Source: Bog-756 sp963699085 (GTDB lineage: Bacteria > Actinomycetota > Acidimicrobiia > Acidimicrobiales > RAAP-2). From it: a DNA stretch of 64,000 nt. The notes beneath the pieces were generated by a model. That model searched no databases and had not been told where the DNA came from. It saw only the letters and a program-made list of their open reading frames with translations. Shown one piece after another: positions 27,224 to 35,362 of this stretch. The translations under genes and the position numbers were made by a program. Numbering within the stretch: the first letter of the stretch is position 1; the number at the start of each line of letters is the position of its first letter. The DNA is taken from the NCBI GenBank assembly GCA_963699085.1, contig CAVOTH010000004.1:496001-560000 (forward strand), in the 5' to 3' direction.

Positions 27224-27874
27224 ATGAGTGAAGACCGTGTGGACATCTCCCCCGTGCTGACGATCACCAGCGAGGCCCGCGCCACGGTGCTCGAGGTCCT
27301 GGCCAACGAAGCGGAGTCGGACACCCTGGCCCTGTGGCTCGAAGTGAGTGGCGAGGCCAACGGTGCCTACGCCTACGACATGTTCTTCCAGGCGGTGGCT
27401 GATGCAGGTCCCGGCGATGTCGTGCAGTCCGACGACGAGCTCCCGGTCGTAGTGCCGTCCTCCAGTGTGGACAAGCTCCAGGGCGCTTCGCTCGACTTCG
27501 TCACCGATGCTTCGGGTGAGGGCGGTCTGGTCATCGTCAATCCGAACACACCTCCGGCACCGACCTTGGCGGGGCTGGCCTCCATCCCCGAGGTCGATCT
27601 CTCCGACCCGTTCGCTGCCCGGGTGGTGTCAGTGCTGGAAGAGCAGGTCAATCCCAGCATCGCCTCCCACGGTGGTCGGGCCGACCTGGTCGCCGTCGAG
27701 GACCTGTCCGTCTACTTGCGCCTCAGCGGCGGGTGCCAGGGCTGTGGAATGGCCAAGGCGACGCTGTCGCAGGGCATCGAGGTCATCTTCCGCGAAGCGA
27801 TCCCGGAGATCGCCAACGTCGTGGACGTGACCGATCACGCCGACGGCACCAATCCCTTCTACCAGCCAGCCTGA
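27224..27874 (+). CDS. nfuA: Fe-S cluster carrier protein NfuA
   Basis: A 216-residue protein with two domains. The N-terminal part (TITSEARATVLEVLANE...LWLEVSGEANGAYAYDMFF) is a degenerate A-type/IscA-like domain lacking the usual cysteines. The C-terminal NifU domain has GCQGCGMAKATLSQGIE with Cys171 and Cys174, which hold the transferable [4Fe-4S] cluster at a dimer interface. NfuA delivers clusters to apo-enzymes. ATG 27224 is preferred because a TATGAT box stands 7 nt upstream; ATGs at 27212 and 27215 are in frame but overlap that box. Confidence 0.92.
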   Translation: MSEDRVDISPVLTITSEARATVLEVLANEAESDTLALWLEVSGEANGAYAYDMFFQAVADAGPGDVVQSDDELPVVVPSSSVDKLQGASLDFVTDASGEGGLVIVNPNTPPAPTLAGLASIPEVDLSDPFAARVVSVLEEQVNPSIASHGGRADLVAVEDLSVYLRLSGGCQGCGMAKATLSQGIEVIFREAIPEIANVVDVTDHADGTNPFYQPA

Positions 27875-27916
27875 ACCGACACGCCGGGTGCTGCACCTGG
27901 CCGGTCCGGGGTCAGG

Positions 27917-28642
27917 TCAGCCTGCAGGTTCGAGGTGTCCGTCGAACCACTCGATTGTGCGGGCCCACCCGTCGGTGGCGGCCTCCTCGTTGTACGAGGG
28001 TCGGGCATCGCAGTGGAACCCGTGTTCGGCGTCGGGGTAGCGGACGATGGCGGTGTCCACGTCGGCACCTGCGTTGAGGTCGTCACGTAGACGCTCGACC
28101 TCCTCGACCGGGATGCCCTGGTCGGCATCACCGAATAGGCCCAACCACGGGGTCCGCATCGAGGTGATGAGCGGTAGCAGTGACGGCATTGCGTCGCTCC
28201 GACCGTTGACGATCCCGCCGCCGTAGAAGCCCACTGCCGCGCCCAGGGCGAGGTTGCCGGCGACCAGGAAGCTCACCCGGCCGCCCATGCAGAATCCGAC
28301 GATCCCGATCTGGCGATCCGCCCATCCGGCGTCGTGCAGATGGTTCACAGCGGCCACGACATCCGACAGCATGCCTTCATCGGTGAGCGCCGACATCTGC
28401 GGCATCACCAGTGAGAAGTCGTCGTAGCCGAAGGCGCCTCCACCGGAGCGGTGGAAGAGATGGGGTGCCACCGAGTGGTACCCGAGGGTGGCGAACCGAC
28501 GGGTGACGTCCTCGATGTGGGCGTTCACCCCGAAAGCCTCCTGGATGACGATGACCGCACCCCGGGGGGAACCGTCGGGCAGGACCTCGTACAGCGGCAT
28601 CGTGCCGTCGGGAACGTCAAGTTCGAGGGTGCGGGTCTCCAT
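27917..28642 (-). CDS. Dienelactone hydrolase family protein
   Basis: A 241-residue alpha/beta-hydrolase of the dienelactone hydrolase type. The nucleophile is cysteine in GIVGFCMGGRVSF, as in true dienelactone hydrolases, with Asp in LGLFGDADQGI and His in PDAEHGFHCD. The N-terminal VIVIQEAFGVNAHIEDVTRRFA is a family hallmark, containing the glutamate that interacts with the cysteine. The natural substrate is unknown; no aromatic-degradation genes are nearby. Divergent from the prepilin peptidase gene with 27 bp between starts. Confidence 0.9.
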   Translation of the reverse strand: METRTLELDVPDGTMPLYEVLPDGSPRGAVIVIQEAFGVNAHIEDVTRRFATLGYHSVAPHLFHRSGGGAFGYDDFSLVMPQMSALTDEGMLSDVVAAVNHLHDAGWADRQIGIVGFCMGGRVSFLVAGNLALGAAVGFYGGGIVNGRSDAMPSLLPLITSMRTPWLGLFGDADQGIPVEEVERLRDDLNAGADVDTAIVRYPDAEHGFHCDARPSYNEEAATDGWARTIEWFDGHLEPAG

Positions 28643-28669
28643 GGCCGCCCACGATGCCCCATCGGGCGC

Positions 28670-29590
28670 ATGGCGTCCAGTACGTTGGCCGCGGTGCACA
28701 CGCTTCTGGTCGTCTCGGGCACGGCAGTGGGTGTGGCGGCGGGCGTCGTGCTCGATCCGATCGGACAGCGGCTCGCCGAGCGGAGTCGATCTGCCGAGGA
28801 GCGTCGCCGGGCTGAGCGGGCCGAACGACGCAGGACCGAGGCGGCCGCCGTCGATGCCCCCGCCGACAATGACTTCGACGCTCCGGTGGGACCAGCGGCT
28901 GTCCCCGACTTGAACGCGGTGCCGTCGGCGCCGGCAACCACCGACCAGACGGCGAAAGAGGACACCCCAGCCGAACCCGTGCGCCATCTCCTGGCGGAGG
29001 GGCCGTCGGTACCCCGAATGGTCGGGGCCGGTGTCATTACCGGACTGCTGTTCGGACTGGTAGCGGGCCATCTGACCGTGCGCGGCCACTCCGCCGACCT
29101 CGTCCTGGTCCTGCCGTTCTGGGTGTTCCTGGCCGCGGCGGTCATGTTGTCGGTCACCGATCTGACCCACCGCCTCGTACCCCGACAGATCGTCTATACC
29201 GCGGTAGTGGTCGTCGTGCCGCTACTGGTGCTCTGTTCCGCCCAACTCCATCAGTGGCACCCACTCGTCGACGCCGCGCTCGCAGGCGTGGGTGCATTTG
29301 CGGTTCTGTTCCTGGTCTGGTTCTTCGTGCCCCGGGGCATGGGCTTTGGCGACGTGCGCCTGGCCGGGCTCATCGGGCTGACCGTCGGTTACCTGGGCCT
29401 CCTCCAGGCCTACATGTCCTTCCTGATGGGCTTTGTGCTGGGTCTGTTCTTCGGCCTGCTCCTCATGATCGGTTCCTCGTCGGGACGCAAGACCCAGATC
29501 CCGTTTGCTCCATCCCTGTGCATCGGAGCGGCGATCGCCATCGTGTGGGGGGACCCGCTGGTCCACCACCTCTTCCATGCCTCGAACTGA
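28670..29590 (+). CDS. Prepilin peptidase (A24 family)
   Basis: A 306-residue inner-membrane aspartyl protease. The catalytic aspartates fit Asp164 (SVTDLTHRLVP) and Asp228 (GMGFGDVRL), the GxGD motif. About seven hydrophobic helices follow residue 115, while residues 30-110 form a charged, Ala/Arg/Pro-rich loop replacing the zinc-binding CxxC domain of methylating enzymes. It would cleave type IV pilin or Flp/Tad prepilin leaders, but no pilus genes are in the window. It lies 53 bp upstream of aroC; that neighbourhood is common in related genomes. Confidence 0.85.
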   Translation: MASSTLAAVHTLLVVSGTAVGVAAGVVLDPIGQRLAERSRSAEERRRAERAERRRTEAAAVDAPADNDFDAPVGPAAVPDLNAVPSAPATTDQTAKEDTPAEPVRHLLAEGPSVPRMVGAGVITGLLFGLVAGHLTVRGHSADLVLVLPFWVFLAAAVMLSVTDLTHRLVPRQIVYTAVVVVVPLLVLCSAQLHQWHPLVDAALAGVGAFAVLFLVWFFVPRGMGFGDVRLAGLIGLTVGYLGLLQAYMSFLMGFVLGLFFGLLLMIGSSSGRKTQIPFAPSLCIGAAIAIVWGDPLVHHLFHASN

Positions 29591-29630
29591 CCTACCCGTC
29601 GCGGCCAGCGGTCCGTCCCACCTGCCCGAG

Positions 29631-29636
29631 TAGATT
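29631..29636 (+). promoter_or_regulatory. Putative leaderless -10 box (TAGATT) of the aro operon
   Basis: TAGATT lies 7 nt upstream of the aroC ATG at 29644. It would drive aroC-aroK-aroB-aroQ and probably the genes beyond from a leaderless start. Confidence 0.5.
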
Positions 29637-29643
29637 TGAGCGG

Positions 29644-30870
29644 ATGCTGCGCTACCTGACCGCCGGAGAGTCTCACGGACGCGCCCTCGTGGTGATCGTC
29701 GAAGGGGTACCGGCCGGCCTACTGGTCACCGCCGAGGACATCCAGCGGGGCCTGGCCCGCCGCCGGCTCGGATTCGGCCGTGGGCCGCGCATGCGCTTCG
29801 AAGCTGACGAGATCAGCCTGGTCAGCGGGATCCGCCACGGCCGCACCCTCGGATCGCCCATCGCCATCGAGATCTTGAACACGGAGTGGCCGAAGTGGGA
29901 GGAGGAGATGTCTCCCGCCCCCGGGCTCCCCTCCAAAGTCCTGACCCAACCTCGACCCGGGCATGCGGACCTGGCCGGAATGCTCAAATATGGCCTCGAC
30001 GACGCCCGGGACGTACTCGAGCGGGCCTCGGCCCGCGAGACGGCCGCCCGGGTTGCGGCCGGCACGGTGGCCAAGCTGCTCCTCGGCCAGATCGGGGTCG
30101 ACGTCCTCAGCCACATCGTGCAGATGGGTACGGTCAAGGCGGCGCCCGGTCCGTTGCCCCGGTTGGCCGATCTTCCCCGGATCGACAAGTCCCAGGTCCG
30201 CTGTGCGGATCCGAAGGCGGAGAAGCAGATGATCGCCGCCATCAAGGCGGCGGCCAAAGTGGGGGACTCACTCGGTGGTGTGGCCGAGGTGGTGGCCCAC
30301 GGAGTTCCGGTGGGATTGGGTAGCCACGTCCATTGGGATCGCAAACTCGACGCCTTGGTGGCCCAGGCACTGATGAGCATCCAGGCCATCAAAGCGGTGG
30401 AGATCGGTGAGGGCATCGAAATCGCCGGCCTACTCGGCTCCGAGGCCCATGACGCCATCCGGGTGGCCGACCCCGATGGCGACGAATTCGAGAAAGCCGC
30501 CGCCCTGATGGGCGGTGGTTACGTGCGTGACACCCACCGCGCGGGTGGGATCGAGGGCGGGATGAGCACGGGTTCGCCGATCGTCGCCCGGCTGTCGATG
30601 AAGCCGTTGGCTACGCTCAATCGGCCGACGTTGGGCACGGTGGACGTGGTGACCAAGGAATCGACGGTCTCGTTCAAGGAGCGGACCGACGTGACGGCCG
30701 TGCCGGCCATGGGCGTGGTGGCCGAGACGATGATGGCCCTGGTGCTGGCGTCCGAGTCGCTACGCAAATTCGGCGGTGACTCGGTCTCCGAATACCGGCG
30801 CAACTACGCGGGGTTCCTGGCATCGCTGGGGGAGACCCCCTCTGCGGCCGCACTGTTGATCGATGGCTGA
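29644..30870 (+). CDS. aroC: Chorismate synthase
   Basis: A 408-residue FMN-dependent enzyme converting EPSP to chorismate, the last shikimate-pathway step. Signatures are LRYLTAGESHGRALVVIVEG at the start, QPRPGHADLAGMLKYG, DDARDVLERASARETAARVAAG, HRAGGIEGGMSTG and KERTDVTAVPAMGVVAE. The reading frame is intact. First gene of aroC-aroK-aroB-aroQ; its stop overlaps the aroK start by 8 nt. ATG 29644 is fixed by the conserved MLRYLTAGESHG N-terminus and a TAGATT box 7 nt upstream. Confidence 0.97.
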   Translation: MLRYLTAGESHGRALVVIVEGVPAGLLVTAEDIQRGLARRRLGFGRGPRMRFEADEISLVSGIRHGRTLGSPIAIEILNTEWPKWEEEMSPAPGLPSKVLTQPRPGHADLAGMLKYGLDDARDVLERASARETAARVAAGTVAKLLLGQIGVDVLSHIVQMGTVKAAPGPLPRLADLPRIDKSQVRCADPKAEKQMIAAIKAAAKVGDSLGGVAEVVAHGVPVGLGSHVHWDRKLDALVAQALMSIQAIKAVEIGEGIEIAGLLGSEAHDAIRVADPDGDEFEKAAALMGGGYVRDTHRAGGIEGGMSTGSPIVARLSMKPLATLNRPTLGTVDVVTKESTVSFKERTDVTAVPAMGVVAETMMALVLASESLRKFGGDSVSEYRRNYAGFLASLGETPSAAALLIDG

Positions 30871-31387
30871 CCGGGTGGTCCTGGTGGGGATGATGGGTGC
30901 CGGAAAGACGACGGTCGGGCGCGAGCTGGCGCACCGACTGGGATGGCGGTTCCTCGACTCGGACGCCATGATCGAAGCCTCGACCGGCGCCACCGTGGTC
31001 GAGATCTTCGCTTCGCGGGGCGAAGGCGCCTTTCGAGCTGAAGAGTCCCGGGTGCTGGCCGAAGCTCTGACCGAGGGCGGACCGGCTGTGGTGTCGGCCG
31101 CTGGTGGCACGGTGCTGTCTCCCACCAACCGCGAGCTGATGGACGGCGCCGGACCGGTCGTCTGGTTGCGCGCCGATCCGGTGACACTGGCGGCCAGGGT
31201 GGGCTCGGGGGCCGGTCGACCGCTACTCGGGGCGGACCCCGCCGCCAGCCTGGCCGAGCTCGACGCCGTCCGCCGCCCGCTGTATGGCGAGGTGGCCGAC
31301 GTGATCATCGATGTTGACGGACTGGACGTCTCGACCGTGGTCGACAAGATCCTGGCCGCCACTGCGTTTGCCCGGAGCCGGCCGTGA
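30863..31387 (+). CDS. aroK: Shikimate kinase
   Basis: A 174-residue P-loop kinase phosphorylating shikimate at the 3-hydroxyl. The Walker A is GMMGAGKTT at residues 9-17. The shikimate-binding DSDAMIE and FRAEESRVLAE segments follow, SAAGGTVL binds substrate, and the lid has RVGSGAGRPLLG. Length is standard. ATG 30863 lies inside the end of aroC. Its TGA at 31385-31387 is the first of a series of GTGA stop-start junctions created by a 30-bp tandem repeat at the aroB start. Confidence 0.96.
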   Translation: MADRVVLVGMMGAGKTTVGRELAHRLGWRFLDSDAMIEASTGATVVEIFASRGEGAFRAEESRVLAEALTEGGPAVVSAAGGTVLSPTNRELMDGAGPVVWLRADPVTLAARVGSGAGRPLLGADPAASLAELDAVRRPLYGEVADVIIDVDGLDVSTVVDKILAATAFARSRP

Positions 31388-31503
31388 CCGGGGACCGCGG
31401 ACGTGAGCCGGCCGTGACCGGGGACCGCGGACGTGAGCCGGCCGTGACCGGGGACCGCGGACGTGAGCCGGCCGTGACCGGGGACCGCGGACGTGAGCCG
31501 GAC
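31384..31503. repeat. 30-bp tandem repeat (4 copies) at the aroK/aroB junction
   Basis: Copies start at 31384, 31414, 31444 and 31474 and begin GTGACCGGGGACCGCGGACG; only the last ends differently (GGAC, not GGCC). Each copy begins with GTGA, so each repeats the aroK-stop/aroB-start sequence. In the aroB frame the unit encodes the ten-residue repeat VTGDRGREPA, and a fifth GTGAC follows at 31504. Confidence 0.95.
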
Positions 31504-32568
31504 GTGACCTGGGTCGTTCCGGTCCAGCTGGCAGAGCGCTCATACGAGGTGCTGGTGGGTGACGGAGTACGTCACGAGGCGGCCCGCGTGGTTGCCGAGA
31601 CGGTGCCGGGAGCACGCCGAGCTGTGATTGTGACCCAGGAGGGAATCGGTGTCGAGATCGACCCCGGGCTTCCCCACGAGGTGTTCTTCGTACCCGACGG
31701 TGAGTCGGCCAAGTCGCTGGCCGTTGTGGAATCGCTGTGCCGTGATTTTGCCCGGTCGGGACTCAGCCGGGCCGACGTCGTGGTGGCCGTGGGCGGGGGC
31801 GTGGTCACCGACCTCGCCGGGTTCGCCGCCGCCTCGTTCCACCGGGGGACGGCGTATGTCAACGTCGCCACGTCCCTGCTGGCCCAGGTCGACGCTGCCA
31901 TCGGGGGAAAGACGGGGGTCAATATCCCCGAGGGCAAGAATCTGGTGGGTGCCTTTTGGCAGCCGAGCGCCGTGTTGTGCGACACCGGGGTCCTCGCCAC
32001 GCTCCCGCCCCGCGAGTGGGCGTCGGGACGGGGCGAGATCGCCAAATACGCGCTGCTGGGAATCTCCACCGCGTTGGGCGGCCCGCCGACGGCCGATCTC
32101 CCGATCGAGGAACAGGTCGCCCGGTGTGCGGCCGTCAAGTCGGCGGTGGTGTCGGCCGACGAGCGCGAGGGCGACCGTCGCATGCTCTTGAACTACGGGC
32201 ACACGCTCGCCCACGCCCTCGAGGCCACGGCCTTTGACGACGAGGACTCCGATCTACGCCACGGTGAGGCGGTGGCGGTGGGGCTCGTGTACGCCGCTCT
32301 GTTGGCAAAGCGCCTGGGCCGGATCGACGACGGCCGGGTCGAACATCACCGGCGGGTGGTCGGCGCCTTCGATCTGGCCACCCGTCTTCCCCCCGTCATC
32401 GACCCCGGGGAGCTGCTGGAGTTCATGGGTCGTGACAAGAAGGCGCAAGGAGATCTCACCTTCGTGCTGGACGGACCCGACGGCGTCGAAGTCGTCCGTG
32501 GCATCGACCGTGGCGACGTGGTCGCTACCCTGGCGGACATGGAATCGACTCCGGCCGGATCGGCATGA
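31384..32568 (+). CDS. aroB: 3-Dehydroquinate synthase
   Basis: A 394-residue NAD-dependent enzyme making 3-dehydroquinate from DAHP. Motifs include VAVGGGVVTDLAGFAAAS, GGKTGVNIPEGKNLVGAF, GEIAKYALLG, LNYGHTLAHALE and RHGEAVAVGLVYA, with zinc ligands in the last ones. The first 40 residues are four tandem VTGDRGREPA-type units from the DNA repeat and are not part of the enzyme fold. GTG 31384 overlaps the aroK stop (GTGA). GTG 31504 (VTWVVPVQL) would give 354 residues, nearer the family length, and four GTGs could each serve as start. Confidence 0.93.
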   Translation: MTGDRGREPAVTGDRGREPAVTGDRGREPAVTGDRGREPDVTWVVPVQLAERSYEVLVGDGVRHEAARVVAETVPGARRAVIVTQEGIGVEIDPGLPHEVFFVPDGESAKSLAVVESLCRDFARSGLSRADVVVAVGGGVVTDLAGFAAASFHRGTAYVNVATSLLAQVDAAIGGKTGVNIPEGKNLVGAFWQPSAVLCDTGVLATLPPREWASGRGEIAKYALLGISTALGGPPTADLPIEEQVARCAAVKSAVVSADEREGDRRMLLNYGHTLAHALEATAFDDEDSDLRHGEAVAVGLVYAALLAKRLGRIDDGRVEHHRRVVGAFDLATRLPPVIDPGELLEFMGRDKKAQGDLTFVLDGPDGVEVVRGIDRGDVVATLADMESTPAGSA

Positions 32569-32587
32569 GACAGTCCGGAGGAGGGTC

Positions 32588-33040
32588 ATGAGTGCGAACG
32601 GGTTGATGTTGCTCCTTTCAGGGCCGAACCTCGACCTGCTGGGCGAACGGGAACCCGACATCTACGGGAGCGAGACGCTCGAGGATCACGTGGGTGCTGC
32701 CCGGGCCTCCGCAGAGGACCTCGGCTTCGACCTGGAACACTTCCAGTCCAACCACGAGGGCGACCTGGTCGAGGCGATACACGGCGCCCGTGGCCGCGCC
32801 GTGGCTCTCATCATCAACGCTGCCGCCCTGACCCACACCTCGTGGTCCCTGCACGACGCACTGGCCGCCTATGACGGCGTGGTGGTCGAGCTCCACCTCT
32901 CCAACCCGGCGGCCCGTGAACCGTTCCGGCACACCTCGACCATCGCCCCGGTAGCCGACGGTTGCATCGCCGGGTTCCGGGGTCTCGGATACCCCCTGGC
33001 TGTCGAGGCCGCGGCTCGCATGCTGGCCGGGAAGTCGTGA
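32588..33040 (+). CDS. aroQ: 3-Dehydroquinate dehydratase, type II
   Basis: A 150-residue dodecameric type II dehydroquinase. The catalytic Tyr is Tyr26 in GEREPDIYGSETL, the substrate-binding asparagine is in IINAAALTHTSWSL, and the general acid histidine is in ELHLSNPAAREPFRHTS. It catalyses the third shikimate step, between AroB and shikimate dehydrogenase, which is not here. ATG 32588 is preceded by GGAGGAGGG-like sequence ending near 32585. The stop overlaps the next GTG (GTGA), so the aminopeptidase gene is coupled to it. Confidence 0.96.
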   Translation: MSANGLMLLLSGPNLDLLGEREPDIYGSETLEDHVGAARASAEDLGFDLEHFQSNHEGDLVEAIHGARGRAVALIINAAALTHTSWSLHDALAAYDGVVVELHLSNPAAREPFRHTSTIAPVADGCIAGFRGLGYPLAVEAAARMLAGKS

Positions 33041-34212
33041 GCAGGATGGCCTACGACGATGTGGACCTCGATGAGCCGCTGCCACCGCTGTCCGTCGCCG
33101 GTCGCCTCGAGCGGGTACGGGCGGAGCTGGCCACTGTCGAGACCGATGACGGACGCCCCGACGGGATCCTCATCACCAACCCCGCCAATATCCGCTGGCT
33201 CACCGGGTTCACCGGATCGGCCGGGCTGCTGTTGGTGACTGAAGACGGCGCGCTCCTCACTTCAGATGGCCGCTATCGGACCCAGGCCGCCGAACAGCTG
33301 GCTGCCGCCGGTGTGGCAACCGACGTGACGGTGTGTATCGGCGGAGTGAGCACCCAGCGCGAGGCATTGGCCGAGGCCGCCGCCGCTGCGCACATTCTGG
33401 GACTCGAGTCGGTGCATGTCTCCTGGGCCGCGGTCCAGTCGTGGGAGACGGTTTTTGCCACCAGTCGACTGGTGCCGACCCAGGGAGTCGTCGAGGCACT
33501 GCGGGAGGTGAAGGATGCCGGCGAGATCGCCCGGATGGAGCGAGCTGCCGCCATCGCCGATGCCGCACTGGGTTCGGTCCTGCATCTGCTGGCCGACGCC
33601 GGAATCGGAAAAGGCGAGCCGCTCTCGGAATCCCACTTCGCCGCCTCCCTCGATCACGCGATGAGGCTTCTCGGAGCTGAGGACCGGGCCTTCGAGACGA
33701 TCGTGGCCTCGGGGGAGAACTCGGCCAAACCGCACGCCCGACCGGGGTGGAGATTGCTCCAGCCCGGAGATCCGGTGGTTGTCGACTTCGGTGCCACCTA
33801 CGACGGCTATCGGTCGGACATGACCCGGACATTCTGCCTCGGTGGTGCACCGACGGGCGAGATGGCGACCGTCTTCGCCGTGGTTGCCGCATCCCAGGCG
33901 GCGGGAGTTGGCTCGGTGGGGCCCGGAGTGGCCGCCGGCGACGTCGATTCGGTGTGCCGGGACATCATCGCCGAGGCGGGTTGGGCCGAGCGATTCGAGC
34001 ACGGGACCGGTCACGGCGTGGGCCTCGATATCCATGAGGGGCCTTCGGTGGGTGCGGGATCGACTGCTATCTTGGAGCCAGGCACCGTGGTGACCGTCGA
34101 ACCCGGCGTGTACCTCCCTACCCTCGGTGGGGTCCGCATCGAGGACACGCTCGTAGTGACCGGGTCCGGTAGCCGCCCACTCACCCGTTTCCCGAAAGAA
34201 GTCGCCGTCTGA
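33037..34212 (+). CDS. pepQ: Xaa-Pro aminopeptidase / M24 family peptidase
   Basis: A 391-residue creatinase/prolidase-type metallopeptidase. The N-terminal domain has GILITNPANIRWLTGFTGSAG. The C-terminal pita-bread domain carries the five metal ligands: VVVDFGATYDGYRSDMTRTF (two Asp), FEHGTGHGVGLDIHEGP (His), VTVEPGVYLP (Glu) and GGVRIEDT (Glu). It removes N-terminal residues before proline or hydrolyses Xaa-Pro dipeptides. GTG 33037 overlaps the aroQ stop; ATG 33046 is an alternative. It stands between aroQ and efp in the typical pepQ-efp-nusB order. Confidence 0.93.
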   Translation: MSRMAYDDVDLDEPLPPLSVAGRLERVRAELATVETDDGRPDGILITNPANIRWLTGFTGSAGLLLVTEDGALLTSDGRYRTQAAEQLAAAGVATDVTVCIGGVSTQREALAEAAAAAHILGLESVHVSWAAVQSWETVFATSRLVPTQGVVEALREVKDAGEIARMERAAAIADAALGSVLHLLADAGIGKGEPLSESHFAASLDHAMRLLGAEDRAFETIVASGENSAKPHARPGWRLLQPGDPVVVDFGATYDGYRSDMTRTFCLGGAPTGEMATVFAVVAASQAAGVGSVGPGVAAGDVDSVCRDIIAEAGWAERFEHGTGHGVGLDIHEGPSVGAGSTAILEPGTVVTVEPGVYLPTLGGVRIEDTLVVTGSGSRPLTRFPKEVAV

Positions 34213-34772
34213 TGTCCGTCTCCACCAATGATCTTCGCAATGGCATGACCCTGAACCTGCCCGAGGGGCTCTTCAATGTCATCGAGTTCCAGCACGTCAA
34301 GCCGGGCAAGGGCGGCGCCTTCGTGCGCACCAAGCTCAAGAACCAGCGCACCGGCGCGGTCATCGAGCGAACGTATCGAGCTGACGAGAAGCTCGACCAG
34401 GCCATCATCGACAAACGGGAGATGCAGTTCCTCTACCGCGACGGTGGCGAGTACGTCTTCATGGACACCACCTCCTACGAACAACTCCAGGTGGAGACCG
34501 GTCTGCTCGGGGACGCCGCCAACTACCTGAAGGAAGGTGACGACGCGGTCATCCAGTTCTTCGGGACCGAGATCGTCGGTGTTGAGCTGCCGGCGGCGGT
34601 CGAGCTCACCGTTACCGAGACTGAGCCGGGCCTCCAAGGCGACCGGGTGTCGGGTGCCCGGAAGCCGGCCACGGTCGAGACCGGTCTGGTCATCCAGGTA
34701 CCCCTCTTCGTCAATCCAGGTGAGCGTATAAAAGTCGACACCCGTACCGGCGAGTACCTGACCCGGGCCTGA
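34212..34772 (+). CDS. efp: Translation elongation factor P
   Basis: A 186-residue EF-P with its three beta-barrel domains: an N-terminal KOW-like domain, then two OB folds ending in the conserved PGERIKVDTRTGEYLTRA. The tip loop KPGKGGAFV has Lys33, the residue that enters the ribosomal P/E site and is modified in some bacteria. EF-P relieves stalling at polyproline. ATG overlaps the pepQ stop (TGATG), showing translational coupling. Intact. Confidence 0.97.
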   Translation: MSVSTNDLRNGMTLNLPEGLFNVIEFQHVKPGKGGAFVRTKLKNQRTGAVIERTYRADEKLDQAIIDKREMQFLYRDGGEYVFMDTTSYEQLQVETGLLGDAANYLKEGDDAVIQFFGTEIVGVELPAAVELTVTETEPGLQGDRVSGARKPATVETGLVIQVPLFVNPGERIKVDTRTGEYLTRA

Positions 34773-34822
34773 GCCCGGGTGCCCGGCTGCTCCGTGCAGG
34801 ACCGGACCATCACATACTCGCC

Positions 34823-35224
34823 ATGAGCCCTGACACCGCCCCCCGCCACCAGTCCCGCGAACGCGCCCTCACCCTGCTGTACGAGGCGGATCTCAAGGGC
34901 GAATCGCCGACAGAGGTACTGGGGGCGCTGCCCATGGCGCCCGATCCCTATGTGGCGACGCTCATGACCGTGGTCGCCGAGCGGACCGATCAGATCGATG
35001 CTCTGATCGGCGACGCCGCCATCGGCTGGGACCTCCACCGCCTGGCCGTCGTCGATCGAAACGTGCTGCGGTTGGCCACCGCCGAACTGCTGGAGTGTGA
35101 TGACGTACCCGTCGCCGTAATTCTCAACGAGGCCGTCGAGTTGGCGTCGGCGTTCTCGACCGACGACTCGGGACGATTCGTCAATGGGGTGCTGGCCACG
35201 ATCGCGACGACGGTGAGAGCCTGA
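34823..35224 (+). CDS. nusB: Transcription antitermination factor NusB
   Basis: A 133-residue all-helical RNA-binding protein that with NusE binds boxA and supports rRNA antitermination. Recognisable are HQSRERALTLLYEAD at the N-terminus, DRNVLRLATAELL near residue 80, and VILNEAVELASAFSTDDSGRFVNGVLATI, the C-terminal signature. It follows efp by 50 bp in the usual efp-nusB order. In many actinobacteria pyrR follows soon after; here pyrR lies 8 kb away with accessory genes in between. Confidence 0.95.
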   Translation: MSPDTAPRHQSRERALTLLYEADLKGESPTEVLGALPMAPDPYVATLMTVVAERTDQIDALIGDAAIGWDLHRLAVVDRNVLRLATAELLECDDVPVAVILNEAVELASAFSTDDSGRFVNGVLATIATTVRA

Positions 35225-35362
35225 GGCTGGCAGCATCTCTTGATGGCGAGGCGTCCAAATGGTGCCTACCGTCGAACAACCTGAAGGCGTTCTGGGACCG
35301 TGACAGGCTCATCAGCGGAGGGTGGCCCGCTTCGGGGCGCCGGGGACCAGGGGAGGACAATC

